From: Pyrenula massariospora
Taxonomy: Eukaryota > Ascomycota > Eurotiomycetes > Pyrenulales > Pyrenulaceae
Direction: 5' to 3'
Assembly (NCBI GenBank): GCA_021030905.1
Contig: JAGFMI010000006.1
Span: 558,001-622,000 of the forward strand
DNA: 64,000 nucleotides
The stretch's first letter is position 1, and the number at the start of each line of letters is the position of its first letter. This document shows, in pieces, positions 1-10,267 of the stretch. The position numbers were made by a program, and so were the translations under genes. Under the pieces are notes generated by a model that was not told where the DNA came from, ran no database searches, and saw only the letters and a list, made by a program, of their open reading frames with translations.

Positions 1-506
1 CGGTGGATCCGAGGCTTCATCGACAGCTCCAGGTGCGGTTTTCTTGGGCGTTGGGAATACACCGAAATCATGCGATTTTATACCAGTGTAGGCTGTTACG
101 TTTGATTCTTTCGGTGAGGCTCTTTTGGCGGGAAGAGGGAGAAGCCCGGTTCTGGTGGTTTGTCGGGAGCCAGCAGGTGGTCGGCGAGGGGCTGGATGGT
201 TTAACTGGAGTGAAATTTCAGATGGTCTCCGGGCTGGAGTCGAAGGCACGCCGGTGGCCTGTCGAGCAATCGCAATCGCTTCATTGAGGAGAGTCTCAAC
301 TTCCAAAATGGTACGAGAAAAAAGATCAGAGGTCTCGTGATCATCACGTCCGTTTTCAGACGCCCATCCCACACTGTTGCGCGAACCGTTTGAGCCATTT
401 GCCACCTCTCGTAGAGCCGATGCCATTCCTAGGGATCCCAATGGTATAGTGACTTCGCGATCTGCGTCACTCGATGTTTCAAAAGTGACCCAGAGTTCAG
501 GAGAAC
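1..506 (-). CDS. Unrecognised protein, 3' part cut by window edge
   Basis: One frame on the minus strand stays open from a splice acceptor (CTAG at about 510-507) to position 1, about 168 codons, so the gene continues beyond the window. The exon begins with residues GSPELWVTFETSSDADREVT and contains a short helical stretch (SRTILEVETLLNEAIAIARQ) followed by a Pro/Arg-rich, probably disordered tail. An internal ATG lies at 426-424, but the frame upstream of it stays open as far as the acceptor, so it is probably not the start. The upstream exon or exons were not located with confidence. One candidate short exon ends at a GTAAGC donor near 800. I do not recognise the family. Confidence 0.5.
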
Positions 507-1163
507 CTAGAAGTCAGTAATAGTGGCTTTCAGATGCCGGAAATTGAATTCATAGATCCTATCTACATAAGGTTTGAGGGATAGGAGACGTATTTAGAGT
601 CGTGTGGGGAGGAAATTATAGGTCAAAAACGGGCTGAGAGAAGATTCACGCAGAGTTCAGGTTCAAAGAGATAGGTAGGGACAGATATGCATAGGCGTTA
701 GCAAGCGAGAAAAGACGAAGAATGCTCACAGGCTTCCATTGAAACCCGAGTCGACAGGAACAGTGGAGGCCAATGAAATGGGAAGCCACAAGATTGTGCT
801 TACCGGAGAGCAGTCATCGCTCGACAGGAAGCTGCAAATGCGCTCTGTAGCCGAATACGCATCAATCATCCGCTGCAGGGGCTCCCAAGGAACAGAATTT
901 GTTCAACTTGTTCAAAGGAAGAGGATGACTAGAGAAAATCGCCGGTGAGGTACAAACGGCTCTTGGCGCTGATCTCGCTCATGGTCCTGTCTTGGACCCG
1001 GGAGGCCCGATGTTGCAGCTGGCAATCTCCTACTCCAACATCGGTGGGCGAGTCTCTGATGGAAGCTTGTTATGCAAGCGCCTAGAAACTGAAAACTCTC
1101 TCCTAGCTTTAAGTCGTTCCCGATACTCTCTACTCAAAGCTCGTCTACACACCACATGGCAAA
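507..1163. other. Divergent upstream region
   Basis: This lies between the edge gene (minus strand) and the amidase gene (plus strand). It must hold the first exon or exons of the edge gene and both promoters. Several short frames are present, none of which I can support as a protein. Confidence 0.4.
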
Positions 1164-2107
1164 ATGGCGGGGTTGCTTAAGAAACCTCTGAAAGTTGCTC
1201 TGATCCAATTGGCTTCTGGTAGGGTCATCACGTCAATATTGATATAAATTCTTGTTCACACCAGGCATGAATAGGTGCTGACAAAGCGGCCAATCTCTTA
1301 CATGCACGGTCCAAGGTCCTTGAGGCATCAAAGGCCGGAGCGTCATTGATCGTCCTACCAGAGTGCTTTAACTCTCCATATGGTTGCCAGTATTTCCCCA
1401 AGTATGCGGAGACAGTCTTACCTTCTCCCCCTACCAAAGAGCAATCTCCCTCATTCCACGCGCTCTCAGCTCTAGCAGCTGAGACCAAGTCCTACTTGAT
1501 TGGTGGCAGCATCCCCGAATTAGACAAAGAGAAATACTACAACACTTCGCTCGTTTTCTCACCGGCTGGCAAACTTATCGCAACGCACCGGAAGACTCAC
1601 CTTTTCGACATCGACATACCCGGAAAAATCACTTTTCGCGAGAGCGACGTACTTTCTCCGGGGAACAAGGTCACGATTGTCGACCTTCAGGAGTACGGTA
1701 AGATCGGACTTGCCATCTGCTACGACATTCGATTTCCCGAGTTGGGCATGATCGCCGCAAGAAAGGGAGCCTTTGCGCTATTCTACCCGGGTGCCTTCAA
1801 CACAACGACAGGTCCAATGCATTGGTCGCTCCAAGGAAAGGCGCGGGCCATGGACAATCAGCTCTATGTGGCGTTGTGTAGTCCCGCCCGGGACGAGAAC
1901 GCTACCTACCATGCATGGGGACACAGTCTCATAGTAGATCCGAATGCTGCCATCATGACAGAGGCAGATGAGAAGGAGACTATAGTGTATGCTGATTTGG
2001 ATGGCAAGAAGATTGAGGAAACGCGCAAGGGCATCCCGCTTTACGACCAGAGGAGATTTGATGTGTATCCGGACGTAAGTTCCGGAAAGGTCAAATATGA
2101 CGAATGA
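1164..2107 (+). CDS. NIT3: Omega-amidase / nitrilase-family hydrolase (Nit2/Nit3 type)
   Basis: Hydrolyses alpha-ketoglutaramate and alpha-ketosuccinamate (and by family knowledge repairs deaminated glutathione); cytosolic and mitochondrial. There are two exons, 1164-1218 and 1275-2107, giving 295 residues. The intron has a GTAGGG donor and an AATAG acceptor and splits a Gly codon. The nitrilase-superfamily triad is complete: Glu near residue 48 (LPECFNSPYG), Lys near 125 (THRKTHLFDIDIPGK) and Cys near 167 (GLAICYDIRFPE). The ATG at 1164 was chosen because it gives the family's usual N-terminus (KVALIQLA); the ATG at 1156 is in another frame. Length and motifs are normal for the family. It is transcribed towards the ribosomal protein gene that follows. 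Confidence 0.93.
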
Positions 2108-2414
2108 GAGGGACAGAAAGCCTGATGCAGTGACCGAACCGAATATTTGGAGAAGCACACAACGTACCTCATATATATGTTCTTTGTAAATTGGGATGAG
2201 TTTTTGGCGCGCCATGCCAAGATATCCCACCTGTACAGTTTAGGCTTAGCGTTCATCAACACACCCACAATGCAAAATCCTAAGATTTGGTATGAATTGA
2301 CAGGCTCGCAAATAACTCTCAATTTCGATACCCATCTCGACAGTGACCTTTCAGTAAGTCGATATCTTTTCTGGTTCAACTCGAAAAACTTCTAATCTGG
2401 TCGGGAACACAGTA

Positions 2415-3005
2415 ATGTCCACCCAGAAGAAAGGCACGACCACCAAGTCGGGCAAGAAACCTGCCCGCTCCGCCATTAGCGACGTCGTTGCCCGGGAATA
2501 CACAATACACCTGCATAAGCGGGTACGTCTCCAACCCAGTTTCACAGACATAGTCTTGCGATATTTATGGATGGTCCGATGGGAGATTGAAGTATTGTTC
2601 TACGCATCGGATGGAACGCTGACGACTTGTTTTTGGCGCTTTAGATCTATGGCGTAACCTTCAAGAAGCGAGCTCCTAGGGCAATCAAGGAGATCAAGAG
2701 CTTCGCTACAAAGGCGATGGTAAGTGTGGTTTTTTTTGTGGCACAATCCATAACTTTCAGTGCCCTTTGTACCTCAAACTGACCATTTCTACTCACAGGG
2801 AACAAACGACGTCCGCCTCGACCCACAACTAAACAAGAAAGTCTGGGAACAAGGAATCAAGGGCGTGCCATTTCGCATACGGGTCCGGATCTCACGGAAA
2901 CGCAACGACGAGGAAGGCGCGAAGGAGAAGTTATACAGTTACGTGCAGGCAGTGAATGTGAAGAGCGCAAAGGGGCTGCTTACAGCGATTGTGGAGGATT
3001 CGTGA
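2415..3005 (+). CDS. RPL31: 60S ribosomal protein eL31
   Basis: Structural protein of the large ribosomal subunit, near the peptide exit tunnel. Three exons: 2415-2522, 2645-2719 and 2799-3005, giving 129 residues. All three junctions are in phase 0 with GTACGT and GTAAGT donors. Family hallmarks are VVAREYTIHLHKR, FKKRAPRAIKEIKSFA, MGTNDVRLDPQLNKKVW and RISRKRN. The N-terminus carries a Lys/Ser/Thr-rich extension (MSTQKKGTTTKSGKK) compared with the yeast protein. A GTAAGT at 2353 and a CACAG just before the ATG suggest a 5'-leader intron, which is common in fungal ribosomal protein genes. That last point is inference. Confidence 0.95.
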
Positions 3006-3942
3006 GATGGGGACCCGGTGGATTAGTTGGTGACCGGTGGAAGGATGGAACCGAGGTCGTGAGTGTGGCTGCGTAGCTAGCTGGATTTTTTGAGGTGAAC
3101 CTATGGCCTTCCCGTGCTAAAGAACACCTTAGATCGAAAGAATATGCCAAGTGCTTCATCCAACACAGCAAGATCAACGCTTCTTTCAAAATCGATGAAA
3201 GGACCCTGCTTCACTGGGTTGCCCAATCTTTGCCTGATGCTTTCAAAACCCAAGGAACCTACATCAGACTGCGCGGCTCAAAACCAGGAAACATTTATTG
3301 AATTTCGAATCTCATTCTGTATTACGACTCGTGTCTGTAACAAAGCAAAACGATTATCTACAACTCAGCGTGCCCTATAGACAGCCAACAGAAGAAAGCG
3401 AAGTCAGTACGATGCTTGCCCAAAGGTAGCCCGATCAATCGAGAAGCACACGGGCGGTTGTGTGAATTCTTCGCCAATGAGCGAAGAGTAACTTGACCAC
3501 GAGAAAACAATTTTAAATCCCTTCCACGGAGATGCAGATATGGGGGTCGCCCATTTTCCAGACGCAGCTGTCCCTCCCATCCATGCTATGCACAACCCAT
3601 AAGCACCCAGAACGCCAGCGTCCAAATGCCAAAATGATATAAAAATAATGCTGCAGAAACGATCCTCCTCCCAATTTAGCACTGAGCCGTGTTGCCAAGT
3701 TTGATCAATGACCCTTAAGCCGGACATACACCACGATCAGTCAACAGCAGTGATGGCTGGACATGCATCGTGATCAGTCAACAGCTGGTATCATAAGATA
3801 GGCCTTTGGGGTGGGGTACATAATCAGAATGGCTGTGCATCTGCCCATGTGCATTTCAACATCATACTGACGATAAGAACTTTAGAATTGCGTCAATGTT
3901 AATCATTAAGCGTAAACGAGAAGGTAAGGCAAAGATGCTCGC
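3006..3942. other. Convergent 3' region
   Basis: This lies between the ends of the eL31 (plus) and Nup2 (minus) genes. It should hold both 3' untranslated regions. No coding signal is seen. Confidence 0.5.
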
Positions 3943-6900
3943 TTATTGTTTGTTGGCCTCTAAGACGCTAGCGAGCTCTTGGGCCAGCTCCACACCTTTC
4001 ATCTTGATCAACCAATTCTCTGGCTTGCCGCTAGCAGTAGGCACAATGAACTGGACAGCGCCAATCTTCGAATTTGGAGTTGGAGCAAGCGCTTTGTAAT
4101 CGACGAAAGGTACAAGGAAAGCATTGAGAATGATGTTGGCGCCAGGATCGGCTCTCAGCAGCATACGCGTCTTGCCAGAAGTTTTGTGCTTAAGGACTCG
4201 AAAAGAACCAAGTGCAACAGATTTCCAGACACCATCTTGATCCATCTTGAAAGCTTTGGCTTTGGGTGCCTCGTATAGAGCGTCCTCGTCCTCTTCTCCA
4301 GGTCGAGCAGCCATAAGATTAGGAAGTTGTTCATCACTGCCTTCTTCTGCTCCGTCGGTCCCCTCGTCAGTATCGGTAACACCGGGTGATGTCGCACGAG
4401 ACGAATTGGCAGAGGTGATCGAGCTAACATCAGACGAGGAGATACCTACAGCATTATCTGGCTTTAGATGAGAACCAAAAGCGAAGCCAAGAGTCGTCGG
4501 TTTCTGGGTTTGATTTCCCGAGGACAATTTCCCGCTAGAATCCCCAAAAAGTGTGCTCAATGGTTTTGCGGAACCGGTGGGGGCAACGTCCTTCTTCTCA
4601 GGCTGAGACGGAGAAGGAGCTGTGAATGTGAAACTCGGGCCAGACTCAGGGTTTGAAGTTGCAAACTTGATGGGACTGTCATGCTTAAAAGTGTGGTCGG
4701 TCCGAGAACTGCTGTTGGTGGCAGAGATGCTCGTTCCAGAAGTAAGAGGTTTTTCCTCCACAGCCAGGGTTGGCGTGGCTGGTCGCGAACCAAAGAGACC
4801 GCTCCCTGGAATATCCTTGCCAAAAGAAGAACTAAGAGAAGCAGTGGGATTACCAGACTCTTGACTAGGCGTGGCTGGACCCGAGCCGAAGATACTCCCG
4901 TTAGAGAGGTTTTTCGAAGGAGTCGATGAAGGCGCGCTTCTAAAGCTAGTCAATGGCGTCGTCTTGAAAAGCGCCGGTTTCGTTTTCTTTTCAGCTGGTT
5001 CCGACGACTCGTTTTCTTTACCGGGGGCGGGAGATGCGATGTCAGAAAACCTGGACTGATTGTTATCCGAGGTGCCGAAGATGGACTTCGAAGAATTCTG
5101 AGAAAATAGCCCAGCTCCATTTGCACTCCCAAATCCAGTGTTGCCAAAGACACTACCCTGTTTCGAATCGCTCATAGAGTTGGTTGATATCTCTTGAGGG
5201 TCTTCGGCGATTGACTGTGAAGACGAGCCATTGGGATACGTGATCCGATCAAAGAGGCTAGGCCCTTTTCCAAATTCGTACTTGGGTTTGGAGTCAAAAT
5301 CTTCCTCCTCCTCTGAATCGCTGTCGTCCAACACCTCAGGTTCGCCATCGATATCCCCATTGGGATCGTACGATGGATCTCTCGTCTCATCATCAGCTTG
5401 CTCACTGTCAGAATCTGCTTGACTGTCCGCATCATCATTGGATACATTCTGATCTTCGCCATTAGAAGATTCACTGTTCAACGTATGACCGGCAGGTCCT
5501 TTCCCTGTTAATGAATGAGTCGACCCGTTCGAGAAAGTTCCGACACCATCAGTGTCAGGTCGACGCCGCTTGACTCTGTCCTCATTAGTCGCTTCTCGAG
5601 AATGTTCGCCATCAGCTTCATCATCACGGTCGTACTCGTCACTTGTACGTTTTTTTGGACTCTTGCCTATGATACTGTTGCCGTCACTCTTGTTGACTAT
5701 TTGTTCGTTCGAAGCAATAGACATATTGAAAATACTAGCTGGCGAAGCAGGAGGTGCCAAGCCCATCTTACTTGAAGACGTGAAGGAGCCAGAAGTGTGG
5801 TCTAACTGACCAAAATTACCGGACTTTGTTAATGAGCGAGATCCACTCGGAGTCTGCTCTGGCGGGGACATAAGATTCCTTAGAATGGAAGAAGTGTTTG
5901 ACGGACGATCATCTGGTCCACTAATGGCTAGCTGATCTAGTGGAGGAGCGCGTGGAGTTGTAGAAGTTGAAGATGTCTCGGACACGGTGGATTTGGAAGG
6001 TTTCGTCGGCGTGACAGGTTGGCCAGCAAGACCTCGTTGCCGCTTAGCTGCAGGCTCAGTCTCTTGGTCCTGTTGGGACTCGGTTTCCTTACGCTTTTCT
6101 CCGGCAGCCGCTCGTTGGTGGAATTTAAGAGGTTGTCCTAGAGATTGACGTGCGTCACAGTAATACTCAATTGCTCTGCCAAAGTCCAAAGTGGTTGGTT
6201 CTAACTTGGACAAGAAATTGACTAGGCCTTCATTGAGAGAACGGAGACGATGCCCCGCGTCAACTTCCACTCTTGTATCGTTATCAAGGTAACTCGAGAC
6301 ATGGGAAGGACCGCGAGAGGAGAAGGCAATTTTCTGTGCAGATTGACTCTGAAAAGTATCATTTGGCTTCAACGGCAATTCTCCAATAGCGTTTGCATTG
6401 TTATTAGCTTGGCCAGGCTCGCTCGGGGATAGAAGTGTGTTTGATGACGGTGTCTGAGAGTTGATGGCCGCTGAATTTATAGTAAAAAGTGTTGTTGCAG
6501 GTTCTGCTGAGCTTTTTTGACCTTGGCCAAAGAACGGTACTCCACTAGGGCTGAATGACGACGGCGATGATGGCTTGTTAATGGGGAGAAATGGTTGTGG
6601 ACTGTTGGATTTGGGTCCACCGAGTGAATTATCATCTTGCACACCTTGGCTCCGTTCGGGAGCCTTGAGATTGTCTCTATTAGACGTCAGAGGAGCCGAA
6701 CCAACTGAAAAATTCGGGAATGCTGTTTGACTTGATGGTGGAAGGGAGAATAGCCCTGGCGCAGATGTATTAGTCTGACTAAAGACAGTAGAGATTCCGT
6801 TCGAATTATCCGAGGTTTTTAAGGTGCTGGGCGCCTCGGCGGATTTGGAATCGCTTATCGTAAAATTCGTAGAGGCCGAGGTAGGAGTTCCTTTTACTTC

Positions 6901-8354
6901 AGAGAGCTTTTGACCGAAAAGTCTGGATGTGTTGGACTGACTAGCAGGTGTGCTAGGAGTTTTCAAGATCTCGGAGGTCAAGGTGTTCGTCTTTTGATCA
7001 CCCGTAGAAGGATGTGTCTCTTTTTGCAAGGATCCCGACCCAGCCTGATCTGGAAAGCTGAAAGGAGGTCTGCCTGAAGATGGAGCAGAAAGCGAGCCAA
7101 ACATGACAGCGTTCTGCTTTCGAGGCGAGAGGTTCCCTTCGGAATGATCATTTGGTATTTGTTGGTCGGCCGATTGCTTAGAGTCATTACCACCAAAGAA
7201 AACCGCAGGAGATTTTGGGGTAGTAGAAAGAGAGCTGGTACCAAAGACACTGTGTGCAGGCTTCGCCTGATCTGTGCTCGGGGTACCAAAGCTATTGATC
7301 CCTTGATTTTGGCTCGTCGAGTTAGCAAAGATATTTGAAATTGGCTTCGAAGGCTCCGAAGTCGACTGGTCAAATAAAAAGCCATTTGACACAGATGCTG
7401 ATGTAGACTGGTTGAGATTGTTCTGTTGTGGTTGGTCTCCAGCAGGGTTTGCGTCTGGCTTACGAAACCCAATGAAAGGAGCCGAGGTCCCAAATCCGCC
7501 CGTTGTAGGTTGACCAGACTTTGCCTGATCATCTCTCTCGCTAATTTGCTTCTCCGAATGAGCACCCGGAGTGGAGCTGGGCCCCCGTCCGCTAAAGGTG
7601 AATCCTTTCATCGGAGACCCAGACGTGCTCTGTCCGCTCTCATCTTCCATCGAAAGATCAGATGTATCAGGTTTTTTCGTGGCGCTGAAATTGAATGAAG
7701 GAGTCGGCCCTTGTTGGCTACGAGGCGCAGACTCGCTACTAAAGTTGAAGATGGATCCTTGAAAGCCGCTCACAGGTTTTTGCTCTGTCAATGAACCACT
7801 GAAAGGATTTGTTGTTGGAGTGCTAAATGGATTTGGAAAAGAGGCGCTGAAGGCAGGGAAGGAATTTGAGCTGGGAGCTGAAAAACTGAAGTTGCTTGTC
7901 GAGCTAGAAGGTTCGTTTGGGGGAAATGACGAAGACTGTGCGCCAAAAGTAGGACCAGTCCCTGCATTGAACGTGAAGCCATTGGTGGACTCTGTTTGTT
8001 GTGATCCGTTAGTCGCAGGACTCGGATTTATGTTGATGCCCGCGAAAGGGTTCTGTTGAGTGGTTTGGGCGCTGCCAATGGATTTATTTGTAGATGAAGA
8101 AAGACCAGGACGTCTGCGCGAGGATGCATCTTTGATTCTGCCAGCTCATTAGCACAGATCACCCAAATACACGCCAGATCTACACGGCCGACAAAAGTCA
8201 CCGAGTGAATATTCGAAGCAGCGCTGATTCACATGCTGCAGTTGAATGGTCCTCTCCCAATCTCAAATTGACGGCCAGCAAAGGTGAGCCGGCAAGAAGA
8301 AATTCTGACTTACTTTCTGTTAGCCAGCTGCGCTGCAGTGGCGCGTGTAGACAT
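3943..8354 (-). CDS. NUP2: FG nucleoporin with C-terminal Ran-binding domain (Nup2/Nup50 family)
   Basis: Mobile nuclear-basket nucleoporin that binds importin-alpha and Ran-GTP and helps recycle import receptors. Two exons, 8354-8314 and 8137-3943, give 1411 residues, long for the family. The 13-codon first exon (MSTRATAAQLANR plus two bases) joins through a GTAAGT donor and GGCAG acceptor to a basic KIKDASSRRRP segment that resembles the importin-alpha-binding end. The body is rich in Ser, Thr and Pro with scattered FG, FSF and NPF motifs (GFTFNAGTGPTFGAQ, GLFGSRPATP). A basic patch (SPKKRTSDEYDRDDEADG) and a long acidic run precede the end. The last ~110 residues are a Ran-binding domain (GVWKSVALGSFRVLKHK, TRMLLRADPGANIILNA). 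Many frames on the opposite strand are shadows of its low-complexity sequence. Confidence 0.9.
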
Positions 8355-9151
8355 ATTAGATTTGTCTATTCCCCAACTCTCCTCGAAACCGGTCTCTTTT
8401 CTTCCCTGGGTTTCTGCTTCCCGTTTAGCCATCCGCGACTCAAAGTGAGTACGCGCTCGCCGAAGCGACGGCCAGTAGGGTGCTCTTCCGCAGAATTCTC
8501 AGAATTCGCGTGACTGGCTTGAGCCCGCGAGGGCTGCTAAAAAGGAGAAAGGAAAATATATTCTTGCGCAACTTGCACGATACAAGCCGCTTCCGGCAAC
8601 TGGGGGTGAACAAGTGAGGAACTCGATCAGGTCGATGCAGGCGTGAAAGGTGAAGGTGAGAGCGAGATAAAAAGTACCGTCACCGCGGTTAGGTAGAAGG
8701 ACTCTGAGTTTTAGAGTGTTTATTTGTTGTGGTGAAATGACCTGTCACGATGCGGGCAAAGTTATCACGAAAGCTGATGGCGAGAGAGCGGGATCCTCAG
8801 TATTACACGCGCTAACCTCTTCGGGCTTCTTTAAGCGGCCGAGCTTCACTTTCACAACACAGCCAAATATCTTCGGGTTACCGGCCCAACAATCTATTGT
8901 CCCAACGGCGATTGAAGATGTGGGATTTACGCTGTGAGAAGCAATAGATTTAACAAGGCGACTGCAGTCTGCACGCCGGAGTCTTGTAGTGTGACTGAAG
9001 CTATCAGATATGATACATCGCGCGCCTAGAGAACTTTTTCGCTAGAATCTCTCGCTTCCCATGCAGCCCTCTCAGGTTTCCATGCGGCCCTCTCAAGTCT
9101 TTCCAATCACCTATCCATCAAAGCTCCTCCCTCAATTTCAGCAACGCCTAT
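8355..9151. other. Intergenic: Nup2 promoter, Sec61 beta 3' end
   Basis: About 0.8 kb holding the upstream region of the minus-strand Nup2 gene and the 3' region of Sec61 beta. A short imperfect direct repeat (CATGCAGCCCTCTCA / CATGCGGCCCTCTCA) lies at about 9060-9095. No gene seen. Confidence 0.4.
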
Positions 9152-9664
9152 TTATGAGAACCTGCGAGTGATCTTCGCTATTACTGTACCAAGAAGTCAG
9201 AATGCTATGTCGGGAAAGGAACAGGATGACAGACTATGCAAGGCTACAACACTCATAATGAAGCCGATGCTCAAAACTAGGACCACAACAGGGTCAACTT
9301 TGAAGCCTGGACTTTCGTCTGTGTAGAGTCTCAACATCGTGCCAGAAGAGCCTCCTGCCCCAGCCGATCTGGTAGAAGTGGGCCGTGCATTTTTGACATT
9401 CTCTTTATGATCCGCCGCTGCTCTTCGGCGAATGGCAGCCCTGGGTCCACCTGGAGGAGACAGCGGTCTTGAGATAGACGAGCCTGTCGATGCTGCACCC
9501 TTGGCTGTATTTTCAGAGCCGGATTCGGGACCAGAGGTCAAAGGGGAGGAAGGTCGAGGGGAAGACTACACATAAGCATTAGCAACGTATTGGCGGCTTT
9601 GAAGTGTAACGAGAGCGATGTGCGCTCTTAGCAGCTGGCTCGAACGGAGGATTGGCATTACCAT
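9152..9664 (-). CDS. SBH1: Sec61 complex beta subunit (Sbh1)
   Basis: Small tail-anchored subunit of the ER protein-translocation channel. Three exons: 9664-9662 (just the ATG), 9565-9235 and 9183-9152, giving 121 residues. The start exon is followed by GTAATG, and the next exon opens SSPRPSSP, the usual fungal N-terminus. The conserved core is SPPGGPRAAIRRRAAADHKE, then GAGGSSGTMLRLYTDESPG and the membrane anchor KVDPVVVLVLSIGFIMSVVA. Reading on without splicing gives a foreign tail. Splicing the 51-nt intron (GTCTGT..TACAG) restores the typical end HIIAKITRRFS. The exon consisting of the start codon alone is unusual but phase-consistent. Confidence 0.92.
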
Positions 9665-10267
9665 AGCAAGATCAATTCAGGGTTCCGAAAGAATGTAGAC
9701 AGTGTCCGGTCAGGAGACAGGAAGGGGTGCAGAAAGAGGTGGAGGACAGCCGCCTCAATGTAAATGATGGGTAGAGTTCTTTGGATTGACAAGATATCTC
9801 CCTGCTGCAGAACAACGCCGAAGAAGGGCAGAGGACAGAGAGCGTGAAATGGGCTTGGCAGGAACAGGAGCACAAGGCTGAGCTAGATCCCTTTTTGGTT
9901 TAGATCATGTTAGCCTTGCGAAGCCTCCATCTGTTGTTGAACTCTTCGGCACGCGGACTGTTTCCCATTCAAGGTGGAATTTTGTAGTGTCTATTGTCTT
10001 GGAAGAATAATAGAATTGCGAGATTCTCTGCTGTCACTTCTTCAAAGGTGATTGAACGTCAGGGTCCAGACGGAGGCATTTGGTGCTCATTAGCCTCACT
10101 ACCGCCGCACTCTCTTCCATTGTGATCAATATCTACGAATATCTATGCATTGCGTTCCATCTAAAACACGTTCCTCCGGACGACCTCCTTATTTCATAGC
10201 ACTTTCATTGCTTCTATCTTTCCGAAGAATATCAGAAAGCTCGTTGAGGGTCTGAGACTCAGCACCA
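9665..10267. other. Divergent promoter region
   Basis: Shared upstream region of Sec61 beta (minus) and the Clr2-like gene (plus). Short overlapping frames at 9658-9875 show no family resemblance. Confidence 0.4.

Noticed and set aside
4155-7762. Numerous long frames opposite or beside the Nup2 gene
   Set aside because: They are shadows of its low-complexity Ser/Thr/Pro-rich coding sequence.
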